A stretch of DNA of 64,000 bases from Microvirga ossetica (GCF_002741015.1 NZ_CP016616.1:2141501-2205500); one strand, 5' to 3'. Positions 7,866 to 19,714 are shown, numbered from the stretch's first letter. Notes: generated from the letters alone by a model not told the origin. Translations and numbers: made by a program.

Positions 7866-9869
7866 CTAAAGGTGCCTCAGGCCGGCAAACAGCTCCGAGA
7901 ACTCCGAGCCGGCGCGATAGAAGACCGGCGGCTGACCGAACGGCGCAGGAACCGTTACCTCGCGCCCGCCCACAAAGGTCTCAGACGACCACGCATGGAT
8001 CCAGTCCGCACCCTCCGGAAGATAGGTCGTCCATTCGGACTTCCCGGCATGCCAGACGGGGGCGACAAGCAGGTCGGGGCCGTAGAGATAGGCGTCCTGG
8101 ATGGCATAGGTCCGGGCATCGTGCTCGAAATGGAGGAACAGGGGCCGCTGGACCGGGAGCCCTTGAGCGGAAGCCTCCGCCACGAGAGATTTCAGATAGG
8201 GAACAAGGTGCACATAAACTCTCGTCATCCGCGCGAAATGCGCAAGCACCTGCGGGTCATGATCGATCTGCAGGTTATCGCGCGGACGGTTGCCCTCATG
8301 AGTGCGCATGACGGGCGTGAAGGCACCCATCTCGGCCCAGCGCATGATCAGCTCCGCCGTGCGGACATTGCCGAAGAGACTCGTATAACCGCCGATGTCC
8401 GAATGGTGATAGGCGTTTCCGAGGAGCCCCGACGAGAGCGCGCCCGAGATCACCGTCACGAGCCCGTCGTGGCGGGTAAAATCGACCGACTGGTCGCCGC
8501 CCCACAGGAGGGGACAGTGTTTCTGAACGCCCGTGAAGCCGGCGCGCATGAAGAACATGGCCTCGCCCGTCTTGCCCCGGCTTTCCACCGCGCGGGCATT
8601 CACCTCGGCCCAGAGCGTCGGCCATGCATTGTGCATCAGCTTCGCATCGACTCCATTGGCTAGCTTGACGTCGATCGGCAGGTATTCTCCGAAATCGGCC
8701 ATCCAGCCGGAGAGGCCAAAATCGAGCATGTTCTGGCCGATCACCCGCTCGGCGAACCATGCGGCAGCATCCGGATTGGTGAAGTCGACGACGCCGCAAT
8801 CGAACTCGCCGAAATCCACCAGGGCGGTGTTGCCGTTCTCGTCCGTCGCGAAATAGCCGGCGGCTTCCGCCTCCGGGAACAGAGAGCCGTCAACGGCGAG
8901 GTAGGGATTGACGTAGCCGAGGAAGCGGATGCCGCGATCCTCCAGCTCGGCGATGCGCTGGCGCAGCCCCGGATAGCGATCGTCGTTCGCCTTCCAGTCC
9001 CAGAACAGGCGTGCCCCGAAGGAGGTGTGGCGCAGGCCGACCCAATCCTCGCACCAGAGGCCCGACACCTTCGTGCCGGCCGCAATGATGGCCTCAAGAC
9101 GGTCGAGCGAGTTCGCCCCGTCCTTCAGGCCGATGATCGCGCCGCCATAGACCCAGTCCGGCAGCGGCGGCTGGCGTCCGAAGCGCTCAGACATGGCCTC
9201 GACGAGAGCGACGAAGGTCGGGCGTGACGTGAACTCGATCCGTTCCGGGACGGCCCAGATCTCCACTTCGTGGAAATCGTCTTTCCGGAAATCGAAAGCC
9301 GAATAGGCCGTGGTCTCCACATGCAGCGCATAGCGCCGAGAGGAGAGATAGGTCGGCTGCGGATAGTTGGTGTTCCAGTAATCGCCGCCCGACTTGCCGG
9401 TCACATCCGACTTGAAGGTGATCTCCGTCGTCTTGTCGCGCCCGACACCAGGCTCTGAGGTCCAGAGCGGGAACCGACGGCCTCGCATGTCGAAATACGA
9501 CATCTGTTCGCCGCCGCCCCAGACGTGCTCGCCCTGCTCGGCGGGAACGCGGAGCCAGATCCGGTTGAGGGACGCATCCTCGGTCCGAAAGGCAATGGCA
9601 AGGTCGCTGTCGCCTCCCGACACCCGAAGGCCCAGCCGGACCGGCTGCCCCGGAGCGGCGGAGAAGGCAATGTCGGAGCCGGACACGACCGCATGGGCAA
9701 GCGGCGTGCGCTCGATGACATAATCCTCGATGTCGAAATTGCCGCGATACATATCCATCCGCGCGTCGCCCTGGCCGACGAAGAGGCATGGCGCATCGCT
9801 GCGATGACGCAGGAGGAGCTTCCCGTCGAGAACAAGATCAAAGCCGTTGGATGTCGTCTGGATCGGCAT
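7866..9869 (-). CDS. yihQ: Sulfoquinovosidase, glycoside hydrolase family 31 (YihQ/SmoI type)
   Basis: A 667-residue cytoplasmic enzyme (no signal peptide) that hydrolyses alpha-sulfoquinovosides such as sulfoquinovosyl glycerol, releasing sulfoquinovose. It aligns along its whole length with E. coli YihQ. The nucleophile is Asp392 in WMADFGEYLP and the acid/base Asp459 in WGGDQSVD. The sulfonate-recognition signature reads Lys249, Glu274, Arg287, Trp290 and Tyr495, i.e. the KERWY variant described for the Agrobacterium enzyme (E. coli has QQRWY); all five positions are shifted by the same four residues relative to that protein. This makes the sulfosugar assignment much stronger than a generic alpha-glucosidase call. 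It lies between the SQ dehydrogenase and the exporter, with 3- to 9-bp gaps. Confidence 0.95.
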   Translation of the reverse strand: MPIQTTSNGFDLVLDGKLLLRHRSDAPCLFVGQGDARMDMYRGNFDIEDYVIERTPLAHAVVSGSDIAFSAAPGQPVRLGLRVSGGDSDLAIAFRTEDASLNRIWLRVPAEQGEHVWGGGEQMSYFDMRGRRFPLWTSEPGVGRDKTTEITFKSDVTGKSGGDYWNTNYPQPTYLSSRRYALHVETTAYSAFDFRKDDFHEVEIWAVPERIEFTSRPTFVALVEAMSERFGRQPPLPDWVYGGAIIGLKDGANSLDRLEAIIAAGTKVSGLWCEDWVGLRHTSFGARLFWDWKANDDRYPGLRQRIAELEDRGIRFLGYVNPYLAVDGSLFPEAEAAGYFATDENGNTALVDFGEFDCGVVDFTNPDAAAWFAERVIGQNMLDFGLSGWMADFGEYLPIDVKLANGVDAKLMHNAWPTLWAEVNARAVESRGKTGEAMFFMRAGFTGVQKHCPLLWGGDQSVDFTRHDGLVTVISGALSSGLLGNAYHHSDIGGYTSLFGNVRTAELIMRWAEMGAFTPVMRTHEGNRPRDNLQIDHDPQVLAHFARMTRVYVHLVPYLKSLVAEASAQGLPVQRPLFLHFEHDARTYAIQDAYLYGPDLLVAPVWHAGKSEWTTYLPEGADWIHAWSSETFVGGREVTVPAPFGQPPVFYRAGSEFSELFAGLRHL

Positions 9870-9878
9870 GGGTCACTC

Positions 9879-10640
9879 TCAGTTCTGGGTCAGGCCGGCA
9901 TCGACCATGAAGTTCGCGCCCGTGCAGCCGCCGCTTTCATCGGATCCGACGAAGAGGGCCATTCGGACAACATGGCTAGCGTCGAGCCGGAATTTCAGCG
10001 CCTGGAGATCGAGAAACTGCTGGTTCAATTCGGGGGTCAACCAAAGCTTCTGCTGGCGCTCCGTCAGGATCGCACCCGGCACGATGCAGTTCACCCGGAT
10101 ACCGGAGGGTCCGAGCTCGCGGGCCAGCGTGCGGGTCATGCCGTTGATGGCAGCCTTCGCAGTCGTGTATCCGACCATGCCGGGACGGCCGCGCATCCAG
10201 GAAATCGAGCCGAGCATGATGACGGATCCGGCACCTCGTGCAGCCATGCCCTTGACCACGGCCTGCGTCGCGAAGAACTGGTGGTCGAGATTGAGGGCCA
10301 GAGCATGACGCCAGTAATCCGGCTCCACCTCGGTCATGTCGTGCCGGTCGTCCTTGCCGGCGTTGTTGACGAGAACGTCCACGCCGCCCCGATCGGTTTC
10401 GATCGTCGCCAGCACCGCACGGAGCGCGGGAATGTCCGTGACATCGCAGGCGTGAAAAGCGGCGCCGGTTTCACCCGCCAGTGCAAGTCCTGCTTCCGTC
10501 GCGATGTCGATGAAGGACACCCGCGCGCCCTGCGCCACGAAAGCCTTCACCATCTCCTCGCCGATTCCGGACGCGCCGCCCGTGATCACGACGGATCGGT
10601 TCTCGAGAGACCGGTATCGAACGCTTGTATAGTCGGACAT
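9879..10640 (-). CDS. Sulfoquinovose 1-dehydrogenase (SDR family)
   Basis: A 253-residue classical SDR. Residues 20-27 are the TGGASGIG cofactor loop, 92-95 NNAG, and Ser145, Tyr158 and Lys162 form the catalytic set; the FIDIAT segment after beta2 favours NAD. In this operon it should oxidise sulfoquinovose to 6-deoxy-6-sulfogluconolactone, the first step of the sulfo-Entner-Doudoroff pathway. It lies 9 bp from sulfoquinovosidase and 12 bp from the lactonase. Glucose-type sugar dehydrogenases have the same fold, so specificity is taken from context. Confidence 0.85.
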   Translation of the reverse strand: MSDYTSVRYRSLENRSVVITGGASGIGEEMVKAFVAQGARVSFIDIATEAGLALAGETGAAFHACDVTDIPALRAVLATIETDRGGVDVLVNNAGKDDRHDMTEVEPDYWRHALALNLDHQFFATQAVVKGMAARGAGSVIMLGSISWMRGRPGMVGYTTAKAAINGMTRTLARELGPSGIRVNCIVPGAILTERQQKLWLTPELNQQFLDLQALKFRLDASHVVRMALFVGSDESGGCTGANFMVDAGLTQN

Positions 10641-10652
10641 CGCAATATGGCC

Positions 10653-11534
10653 TTAAACGGATGGATCGAAACAGGTTTCGGGCAGGCCCGGCACATCGAC
10701 GGGCATTGCGAAGAGGCTGCCCGAATGGGGCAGGCCTGCGAGCTCGCTCTCGGAACGACCGGTTCGGGCGGAGGTCACGTACAGCGTCTTCCGGTCGGAG
10801 CCGCCGAAGCAGACCATGGTGGGGCATCGGGCCGGAACGGCATGTTCCGCCAGCATCTGCCCATCCGGCGCGTAGCGCTGGATACGGCCACCCTCGAACA
10901 GGGCCGTCCAGTAGCAGCCTTCAGCATCCACCGCGGCACCGTCGGGGCGGCCGCGGTCATCTTCGGTGGGCTCGAGACGCACGAAAAGCGTCTTGTCCGT
11001 CGCCTCCCCGCTTTCAGGATCGTAGGCATAGCGCCACACCGTGAAGGTCGGCGTATCGGAATGATAGAGCGTGCGCCCGTCCGGCGAGAAGGCGACGCCA
11101 TTCGAGGTGAGCAGACCACCCGCGAGCGTTACGAGACCTCGCCGGTCGTAGCGGTAGAGATGCGCCTTGCCGCCATCCTTCGGCTCGTCGATGGTGCCCG
11201 CCAGGAAGCGGCCTGCCGGATCGACGCGTCCGTCGTTGAAGCGGCTGGTGCGCTGGTCCTCGGGATTTTCCGCGAGCTTCGCCTCGCGACCACCTTTGGA
11301 ATCGAGCAGCCACAGACCCGAGCGGAAACCTGCGATGAAGCCGCCACCTTTCCTGAAGCCGATGCATCCGATTTCTTCGGGCATAGGGATGACGGCATGC
11401 CTGCCCGTCGCAGGGTGGAAGCGATGGAGCGCCATGCCCTTGATGTCGACGAAATAGAGCGCCTGCTCGTCGGCATCCCAGATCGGACACTCGCCGAGCT
11501 GCGCGCGCACATCGAGGGCGACGGTCAGCGGCAT
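10653..11534 (-). CDS. 6-deoxy-6-sulfogluconolactonase (SMP-30/gluconolactonase family)
   Basis: A 293-residue six-bladed beta-propeller of the SMP-30/regucalcin family. The divalent-metal ligands expected for the family are visible: Glu15 (GEC), Asn in RFNDGRVDP, Asn in TSNGVAFSPDG and Asp in GRPDGAAVD. It should hydrolyse sulfogluconolactone to sulfogluconate after the SQ dehydrogenase step. The start at 11534 (MPLTVAL) fits the conserved N-terminus; the in-frame extension upstream overlaps the aldolase gene and is not conserved. Gluconolactone or another aldonolactone is the alternative substrate if the operon were read without the sulfoquinovosidase. Confidence 0.87.
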   Translation of the reverse strand: MPLTVALDVRAQLGECPIWDADEQALYFVDIKGMALHRFHPATGRHAVIPMPEEIGCIGFRKGGGFIAGFRSGLWLLDSKGGREAKLAENPEDQRTSRFNDGRVDPAGRFLAGTIDEPKDGGKAHLYRYDRRGLVTLAGGLLTSNGVAFSPDGRTLYHSDTPTFTVWRYAYDPESGEATDKTLFVRLEPTEDDRGRPDGAAVDAEGCYWTALFEGGRIQRYAPDGQMLAEHAVPARCPTMVCFGGSDRKTLYVTSARTGRSESELAGLPHSGSLFAMPVDVPGLPETCFDPSV

Positions 11535-11545
11535 CTTGCGAACCC

Positions 11546-12352
11546 TCAATAAGCCGCAGCCGGCGCATTCACGGGAACGGGCTGGTCGCGCAAGGCGCCG
11601 AGCCATTCCGATGCGCGGCTCGTCATCATGGCGATGTCGGACGCAACCGCTACGTAACTGTAGCCGTAACCGATGAAGCGGCGCACCATGTCCGGATTCG
11701 GGCCGACGATGCCGACCGGCTTGCCGGCATCGCGTGCCAGCGCAGCAGCCTTCTCGATCAGCGCCTGGACGTCGGGATGCGCGATGTTGCCGATATGCCC
11801 CATGGCGGCGGCCAAATCGCCCGGTCCTACGAACAGGGCATCGATGCCGGGAACCGCCGCGATTTCCGGCAGCCGCTCGATCGCCTCCGGCGTCTCGAGC
11901 TGGACGATCACCGCCACCTGATCGTTGGCGCGCTTCAAATAATCGGTCGCGCGACCGAACCGCGAGCCGCGATGAACGGCAGCGACGCCTCGCACGCCCT
12001 CAGGCGGGTATTTCGCGAATGAGACCGCTTGGCGGGCTTCCTCGGCCGTCTGGACGAACGGGACCATGATCGTCTGGGCGCCGGCATCGAGCACCCGCTT
12101 CACGAGCACCTGATCGTTCCAGGCGAGACGGACGACCGCATCGGCCGGCGTGCAGCCGATGGCGCGCAGGATGTGAGCGAGGTCCGACACCTCGATCGGC
12201 ACATGCTCCATATCCACCACGAGGAAGTCGAAGCCGCTGTAGCCCATCGCCTCGGCCGTCGCGGGCGCTGCCGCCATGAGCCAGGTACCGAGAGGCGGGC
12301 GCGGGCCCTCCCCCTTCAGCCAAGTCTTGAAGCGGTTCTCGATGTCGATCAT
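11546..12352 (-). CDS. 2-keto-3,6-dideoxy-6-sulfogluconate (KDSG) aldolase, HpcH/HpaI family
   Basis: A 268-residue class II pyruvate aldolase. The catalytic and metal residues of the HpcH/HpaI family are present: His50 in DMEHV, Arg75 in VRLAW, Glu153 in QLETPEA and Asp179 in GPGDLA. In the sulfo-Entner-Doudoroff pathway it would split KDSG into pyruvate, which enters central metabolism, and 3-sulfolactaldehyde, the substrate of the GabD-like enzyme at the operon end. Gaps to neighbours are 9-11 bp. Use of an HpcH-type rather than Eda-type aldolase agrees with known sulfo-ED operons. 2-keto-3-deoxy sugar acids are the generic family substrates. Confidence 0.88.
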   Translation of the reverse strand: MIDIENRFKTWLKGEGPRPPLGTWLMAAAPATAEAMGYSGFDFLVVDMEHVPIEVSDLAHILRAIGCTPADAVVRLAWNDQVLVKRVLDAGAQTIMVPFVQTAEEARQAVSFAKYPPEGVRGVAAVHRGSRFGRATDYLKRANDQVAVIVQLETPEAIERLPEIAAVPGIDALFVGPGDLAAAMGHIGNIAHPDVQALIEKAAALARDAGKPVGIVGPNPDMVRRFIGYGYSYVAVASDIAMMTSRASEWLGALRDQPVPVNAPAAAY

Positions 12353-12361
12353 GGCGTGCCC

Positions 12362-14095
12362 TTAGAAGATTGACGGCTCGACCACCGGGTCGGGCGTGCT
12401 CAGGAAATCGAAGTCGCAGCCTTCATCGGCCTGCGAGACATGGCGCTGATAGAGTGCGGCGAAAGAGCGGCTGTAGAGATGTGCCGTCGGCTTCCATTCC
12501 GCCCGGCGGCGTTCCAGCTCGGCCTCGTCGACCCTCATGTCGAGTCGCCCGGCCGCCACGTCGAGCTCCACGAGGTCTCCGGTCTTGAGGAGACCGAGGG
12601 GACCGCCCACGGCGGCCTCGGGTGCGACATGCAGGATGCAGGTGCCGTAATGGGTTCCGCTCATGCGCCCGTCGCAGATGCGCACCATGTCGCGAACGCC
12701 CTGCTTGAGAAGCTTCTTCGGGATCGGGAGGTTGCCCCATTCCGGCATGCCCGGCGCGCCGACTGGACCGGCATTGCGGAGCACGATGACCGTGTCCTCC
12801 GTGATGTCGAGATCGGGATCGTCGATGGTCCGGTTCATCTCCGCCGGGTTGTCAAAGACGAGCGCCGGCCCGACATGCTTGAGGAATTTCGGGCTCGCTG
12901 CCGAGGATTTCATGACCGCGCCGTTCGGGGCGAGGTTGCCGCGCAGAACGGCGAGCGTCTTGCCGCGCGAAAGCGGCACGACCGGATTGTCTTCGCCCCG
13001 GATGACATCGTCGTTCCAACACTCGGCTCCGGCGATGCTCTCGCCCAGCGTCCTGCCGTTCACGGTCATGGCATCCGGATCGAGATGCCGCTCCAGCTTC
13101 CTGAGCAGTGCCGGCAATCCGCCTGCGAAGTAGAAATCCTCCATCAGGTATTCGCCGGACGGGAAGAGATTGGCGCAGACCGGCACCTTGCCTGCCATGT
13201 CGGACATGTCGTCGAGCGTCAGATCGATGCCGGCCCGGCGTGCCATGGCGATCAGATGCACGGCAGCATTGGTCGAGCCCCCGAGCGCCATGTAGGCAAC
13301 AAGACCGTTGCGGAAGCTGCGGGCATCGAGAAAGCGGGACGGCTTCCAATCCTGCCAGATCATCTCCACGATGCGCTCGCCACAGGCCGAGGCCATTCGC
13401 GGATGGCCGCTATCGGCCGCCGGGATCGACGACGCGCCAGGGAGCGTCAGGCCCATGGCATCGACGATCGACGTCATCGTGGATGCCGTGCCCATGGTGT
13501 TGCAGGTGCCGATGGAGCGGGTCATCCGGCTTTCCAGGTCGACCCAATCGGCTTGCGTGATATTGCCGGCGCGAAGCTCGTCCCAGTATTTCTTGGTATG
13601 GGTTCCGGCTCCGGTCTTCTGGCCGCGCCATTGCCCGTTCGACATCGGCCCCGCCGGACAGTAGATCACCGGAATGTCCATGCTGATCGCCCCCATGAGG
13701 AGGCCTGGCGTGGACTTGTCGCAGCCACCCAGCAGCACGGCCCCGTCGATGGGGTGCGAGCGCAGGAGCTCTTCCACCTCCATCGCGAGAAAGTTGCGAT
13801 AGAGCATGGTGGTGGGCTTCACCATCACCTCTCCGACCGACAGGGCCGGCAGCTCCACCGGATAGCCGCCTGCCTGCCAGACGCCGCGCTTCACAGCCTC
13901 CGCACGGTCGCGCAGATGCGAGTGGCAGGGGCTCAGGTCGCTCCAGGTGTTGACGATCGCAACGACCGGCTTTCCGAGAAACTCCTCCCGGCGCAGGCCC
14001 ATCTGCTGAGTGCGCTGGCGATGCGCAAAGCCGCGCATGTCGTCGGAGGCATACCAGCGCTGGCTCCGCAGTTCCCCGATCGGTCGGCGTGTCAT
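12362..14095 (-). CDS. 6-deoxy-6-sulfogluconate dehydratase (IlvD/Edd family)
   Basis: A 577-residue iron-sulfur dehydratase. Cys57 (SPCHSH), Cys125 (GGCDKSTPG) and Cys198 (GTCNTMG) occupy the cluster-ligand positions of the [2Fe-2S] sugar-acid dehydratases such as L-arabinonate and D-xylonate dehydratase. It should dehydrate sulfogluconate to 2-keto-3,6-dideoxy-6-sulfogluconate. The start at 14095 (MTRRPIG) lies 11 bp after the permease stop; a 254-codon in-frame extension is the permease gene read in another frame. The enzyme is of the pentonate-dehydratase branch rather than the phosphogluconate dehydratase branch, as expected for a non-phosphorylated substrate. Confidence 0.88.
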   Translation of the reverse strand: MTRRPIGELRSQRWYASDDMRGFAHRQRTQQMGLRREEFLGKPVVAIVNTWSDLSPCHSHLRDRAEAVKRGVWQAGGYPVELPALSVGEVMVKPTTMLYRNFLAMEVEELLRSHPIDGAVLLGGCDKSTPGLLMGAISMDIPVIYCPAGPMSNGQWRGQKTGAGTHTKKYWDELRAGNITQADWVDLESRMTRSIGTCNTMGTASTMTSIVDAMGLTLPGASSIPAADSGHPRMASACGERIVEMIWQDWKPSRFLDARSFRNGLVAYMALGGSTNAAVHLIAMARRAGIDLTLDDMSDMAGKVPVCANLFPSGEYLMEDFYFAGGLPALLRKLERHLDPDAMTVNGRTLGESIAGAECWNDDVIRGEDNPVVPLSRGKTLAVLRGNLAPNGAVMKSSAASPKFLKHVGPALVFDNPAEMNRTIDDPDLDITEDTVIVLRNAGPVGAPGMPEWGNLPIPKKLLKQGVRDMVRICDGRMSGTHYGTCILHVAPEAAVGGPLGLLKTGDLVELDVAAGRLDMRVDEAELERRRAEWKPTAHLYSRSFAALYQRHVSQADEGCDFDFLSTPDPVVEPSIF

Positions 14096-14106
14096 CTCGA
14101 AAATCC

Positions 14107-14967
14107 TTATCCCTTGATGCCGCCGGAGGTCAGACCGGATACGACACGCTCCTGGAAGATCACGATCAGGACCGCGACGGGCACGATGCCGACGACGAGC
14201 GCCGCCGAGATCACCGGCCAGGGGAACGCGAACTCGCCCTGATAGAGCGTGATACCGACGGGAAGCGTGCGCAGCATCGGGTTGGAGTTGAACGAAAGCG
14301 CGAGCAGGAACTCGTCCCAGGCGTTGACGAAGGCAAGGATGCCCGCTGTGAAGACGCCCGGCGCCGACAACGGCACCACGACCTTGAACAGCGCACCGAG
14401 GCGGGTGCAGCCGTCGATCATCGCCGAGTTCTCGAGATCGCGCGGAATGCCCTCGAAGAACGAGACCAGGATCAGCGTGCAGACGGGGAGGCTCAGGACC
14501 GTATAGGGAAGGATCAATGCGATCCACGTGTTGAGCAGACCGAGCGCTCGCATGATCTCGAAGAGCGGCACGAGCAGCGTGACCAGCGGGAAGGTCGAGA
14601 CTGCAATGATGGCCGACAGGATCAGGTCGCGCCCACGGATCTGGAGCCGGGCCAATGCGTAGGCCGCAAGGACGGCGATGAAAAGCGTCAATGCGGTCGA
14701 AAGGATTGCGACCATGAAGCTGTTGAACAGGAACAGCAGCAGGGGCTGGTCTGTGAAGGCGCGCAGATAGTTCGCGAGTGTCGGCGCATGCGGAAGCCAG
14801 GTGATCGGCTTGGCGGTCAGCTCGGCTTCGGTCTTGAGCGACGTGAACAGGATCCACAGCGCCGGGAACATCCCGTTCACCACCAGGATGCAGCCGATGA
14901 GGATGCGCAGCGGCTTGCCCGAGAGCAAAGAGCGATTGGCGGTCATATCATGGCTCATGACTGTCAC
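14107..14967 (-). CDS. ABC sugar importer permease, MalG type
   Basis: A 286-residue inner-membrane protein with six predicted helices and the EAA-loop typical of carbohydrate permeases ([26 protein letters not shown] region, about residues 190-215). It begins with a GTG at 14967 that overlaps the upstream permease stop in a GTGA. Downstream ATGs (MSHDM, MTANR) are possible alternative starts. It is the second permease of the probable sulfoquinovosyl-glycerol/SQ importer, encoded in the same transcript as the catabolic enzymes. Confidence 0.9.
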   Translation of the reverse strand: MTVMSHDMTANRSLLSGKPLRILIGCILVVNGMFPALWILFTSLKTEAELTAKPITWLPHAPTLANYLRAFTDQPLLLFLFNSFMVAILSTALTLFIAVLAAYALARLQIRGRDLILSAIIAVSTFPLVTLLVPLFEIMRALGLLNTWIALILPYTVLSLPVCTLILVSFFEGIPRDLENSAMIDGCTRLGALFKVVVPLSAPGVFTAGILAFVNAWDEFLLALSFNSNPMLRTLPVGITLYQGEFAFPWPVISAALVVGIVPVAVLIVIFQERVVSGLTSGGIKG

Positions 14968-15908
14968 CCCTTGGCCCGTATCATGCGAAGATAGACCGCC
15001 GTCACGCCCATGGAGAGGGCGAACATGACCACGGCGAGCGCCGAGCCGTAGCCCAGATCGAGGAAGTCGACGGTGTTCTGATGGATATACATGGCGAGCG
15101 TCGCGGTGGAGGTGCCCGGACCGCCGCGCGTCATGGTGAAGGGAATATCGAAGGTCTGCAGCGCCGTGATGGTGCGGAAGATCAAAGCCACGACGATGGA
15201 GGGCTTGAGAAGTGGCAGGGTGATCTCGAAGAACTGTCTGAAGCGCCCTGCCCCATCCACCTCAGCCGCCTCGTAGAGCGAGCGCGGGATGGTCTGGAGG
15301 CCGGCCAGGATGATCAGCGCCATGAAGGACGACGTCTTCCAGACGATCGTCAGGCAGATCGCGGCAAAGGCCCAATTGGCGGAGTTGAACCAGATCACGC
15401 CCTCGAAGCCGAGACGGCGCAGCACGTCGTTCACGACGCCGTATTCGGAATGGAAGAACCACGCGAAGATCAGACCCGCAAATGCGAGAGGCAAGGCCCA
15501 TGGAATCAGAAGCGAGAGACGGACCGGCCACTTCGTCTTGAACGGCAGGTTGGCCATCAAGGCGAGCGCCATGCCGACAAGCAGCGCGCCGGGAACGGTG
15601 ATGACGGTAATGAGCACCGTGTTCCAGGTCGTCTCCCAGAACACCGGATCCTCCAGCATGAGGACGTAGTTCTCAAGCCCGGCGAAGGTTGCCGGCGCGC
15701 CGGAGGTCAGCGACAGGTTCTGAAAGCTGGTCCAGACCAGACGGCAGACCGGGTAGACGATGATGAGCGACAGCAGCAGGGCTGTGGGCAGGAGAAGCAG
15801 CACGGCCAGGGTTCGCTCGCTCGGATCGAGGAACCGCGTCCACCACTTCGTGCCGCTCTCGTTATGCGCCGTCACTAAGGTCGTTTCGCTGGCCGTTGCC
15901 ATCGTCAT
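14964..15908 (-). CDS. ABC sugar importer permease, MalF/UgpA type
   Basis: A 314-residue inner-membrane permease with six helices and the EAA motif [23 protein letters not shown] (shown in part; roughly residues 210-230). The ATG at 15908 follows GGCAGGA; a second ATG six bases on is also possible. It pairs with the MalG-type permease through a 4-bp overlap and with the binding protein 69 bp upstream. Together these import the sulfoglycoside used by the sulfoquinovosidase; ligand assignment is by context. Confidence 0.9.
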   Translation of the reverse strand: MTMATASETTLVTAHNESGTKWWTRFLDPSERTLAVLLLLPTALLLSLIIVYPVCRLVWTSFQNLSLTSGAPATFAGLENYVLMLEDPVFWETTWNTVLITVITVPGALLVGMALALMANLPFKTKWPVRLSLLIPWALPLAFAGLIFAWFFHSEYGVVNDVLRRLGFEGVIWFNSANWAFAAICLTIVWKTSSFMALIILAGLQTIPRSLYEAAEVDGAGRFRQFFEITLPLLKPSIVVALIFRTITALQTFDIPFTMTRGGPGTSTATLAMYIHQNTVDFLDLGYGSALAVVMFALSMGVTAVYLRMIRAKG

Positions 15909-15977
15909 GGTCCTGCCCGTTGCAACGTTGGGGGGATGGACGCCCAAGGCATCCATCCGGTGGTTTTACTGGTGCGA

Positions 15978-18373
<2,396 letters not shown>

Positions 18374-18463
18374 GCTCCCTCCCTGTTGCTTTGCGGCACG
18401 CTCGACCTTCGCGCACCCGATCATGGCTTCCGGCGAACCGGGCAAGTTTGGCGTAATCAACCT

Positions 18464-18479
18464 ATCATAGCGCTACGAT
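18464..18479. promoter_or_regulatory. Candidate LacI-family operator 1 (SQ operon side)
   Basis: ATCATAGCGCTACGAT is a near-perfect palindrome centred on the AGCGCT core usual for LacI-family operators of sugar-acid pathways. It lies 91 bp upstream of the importer ATPase and shares 13 of 16 bases with the second site at 18625-18640. Confidence 0.65.
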
Positions 18480-18537
18480 GATCTGAATGCAAGAGGTCTC
18501 GTAGCCATGTCTGCCGCCTGCCGCATTCGCCGGAAAT

Positions 18538-18555
18538 ATGCCCATAATAGGGCAT
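18538..18555. promoter_or_regulatory. Inverted repeat ATGCCC-6-GGGCAT between the two operators
   Basis: Perfect 6-bp arms ATGCCC and GGGCAT flank ATAATA, midway between the two AGCGCT operators. It could bind a second regulator or be part of the minus-strand promoter; nothing further can be said. Confidence 0.3.
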
Positions 18556-18581
18556 AAGAGCCAGATAACGCCTCTTTTCAC

Positions 18582-18610
18582 TTTAATGACGATACCAGCT
18601 GTCCTATACT
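18582..18610 (+). promoter_or_regulatory. Predicted sigma-70 promoter for the LacI regulator
   Basis: A good -10 element TATACT (18605-18610) lies 17 bp after a weak -35 TTTAAT (18582-18587). Operator 2 begins 14 bp downstream, placing it over the probable transcription start, which suggests autoregulation. Confidence 0.4.
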
Positions 18611-18624
18611 GATAAGAGTATTTT

Positions 18625-18640
18625 ATCGCAGCGCTACGAA
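18625..18640. promoter_or_regulatory. Candidate LacI-family operator 2 (regulator side)
   Basis: ATCGCAGCGCTACGAA repeats the AGCGCTACGA core of operator 1 at 18464-18479. It sits between the predicted promoter and the start codon of the LacI gene at 18652. Confidence 0.6.
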
Positions 18641-18651
18641 ATGAGGATCCG

Positions 18652-19707
18652 ATGGACGCCGATAGCAGCCTGCAGCGTCGCGGCACCCGGAAGCGGCGCA
18701 AGATGCAGAGCATCACGATGATGGACGTGGCCAAGCTCGCCCGGGTATCCCCGTCCACGGTCTCGCTCTACCTGCGCAAGCCCGCCGCCGTCTCCCCTGC
18801 GGCGGGGCAGGAGATCGCCCGCGCCATCTCGACGCTGGGCTACGTTCCGAACCTCGTTGCCGGAGGATTGGCGGCAGCATCCTCCAAGGTCGTCAGCATC
18901 ATCGTGCCCTCGATCCGCAACGCCTTCTTCGCCGAGACCGTCTCGACCCTCCAGTCGGAGCTGGCTGCGGAAGGGCTTCAGGTCCTACTCGGCCACAGCG
19001 AATATGGCGAGGATCAGGAAGAGGCCCTGGTTCGCACGGCCCTGTCCTGGGCCCCCGCTGCCGTCGTGCTGACCGGCCTGTCGCACAGTGCCGAGACCCG
19101 GAAGCTCCTGCAGGCAAGCGGCGTGCCCGTCGTCGAGATGTGGGAACTCGGCGCACGGCCGATCGACATGGCGGTCGGGTTCTCGCACCCGCAGGTGGGC
19201 GCGTCGGCCGCCCGGCATCTCCTGTCGAAGGATCGCCGCGCGCTCGCCTTCATCGGCGCGCGCATGCAGGAAGATCACCGCGCCGCGAAGCGCGCGAGCG
19301 GCTTTGCCGAGACGGCTCGCAGGGGAGAGATTTTGTCGTGCGAGATCATCAATCATCCAGGTGCCGCGACGGTCGAGGCCGGGTCGCTGCTGCTGAACCG
19401 GGCCCTTCAGCAGATTCCGAAACTCGACGGCATCGCCTGCTCGAACGATCTGATCGCTTTGGGCGCCCTCTTCGAATGCCAGCGTCGAGGCATCGCCGTC
19501 CCGCACGACATCGCGGTGGTGGGCTTCGGCGATCTCGACTTCAGCGCCTCGTGCATTCCATCCCTGACAACCATACGCCCCTCCGGCGACCTGATCGGGA
19601 GGGAGGTCGCCCGGCTCATCCTCAGCAGCATTCAGGGCGAGCGGCCTGAAGGTAACGCGCGCATCATTGACACGGGACACGTCCTGATCGAGCGGCGGAG
19701 CACCTAG
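18652..19707 (+). CDS. LacI-family transcriptional regulator of the SQ operon
   Basis: A 351-residue regulator. The LacI helix-turn-helix and hinge helix span about residues 22-75 (MMDVAKLARVSPSTVSLYLRK..., with NLVAGGLA as hinge), followed by a periplasmic-binding-protein-like effector domain ending in VGFGDLDFSASCIPSLTTIRP, the GntR/gluconate subgroup pattern. It is divergent from the SQ operon and both flanking operators match, so it most likely represses the operon until SQ or an intermediate is present. The ATG at 18652 follows GAGGATCC; an internal ATG at 18703 (MQSITM) is the alternative start. Confidence 0.9.
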   Translation: MDADSSLQRRGTRKRRKMQSITMMDVAKLARVSPSTVSLYLRKPAAVSPAAGQEIARAISTLGYVPNLVAGGLAAASSKVVSIIVPSIRNAFFAETVSTLQSELAAEGLQVLLGHSEYGEDQEEALVRTALSWAPAAVVLTGLSHSAETRKLLQASGVPVVEMWELGARPIDMAVGFSHPQVGASAARHLLSKDRRALAFIGARMQEDHRAAKRASGFAETARRGEILSCEIINHPGAATVEAGSLLLNRALQQIPKLDGIACSNDLIALGALFECQRRGIAVPHDIAVVGFGDLDFSASCIPSLTTIRPSGDLIGREVARLILSSIQGERPEGNARIIDTGHVLIERRST

Positions 19708-19714
19708 AGCTTGC

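Noticed and set aside
7866..9869. Generic alpha-glucosidase/alpha-xylosidase annotation for the GH31 protein
   Set aside because: The KERWY sulfonate-binding set and end-to-end similarity with YihQ make a sulfoquinovosidase far more likely.
9525..11552. 675-codon plus-strand open frame across the SQase, SQ dehydrogenase and lactonase genes
   Set aside because: Antisense shadow of three well-conserved minus-strand genes in GC-rich DNA; it shows no domain and the opposite frames carry catalytic motifs.
12440..14242. 600-codon plus-strand open frame opposite the dehydratase
   Set aside because: Shadow of the IlvD/Edd-family gene, rich in Arg, Gly and His with no recognisable motif.
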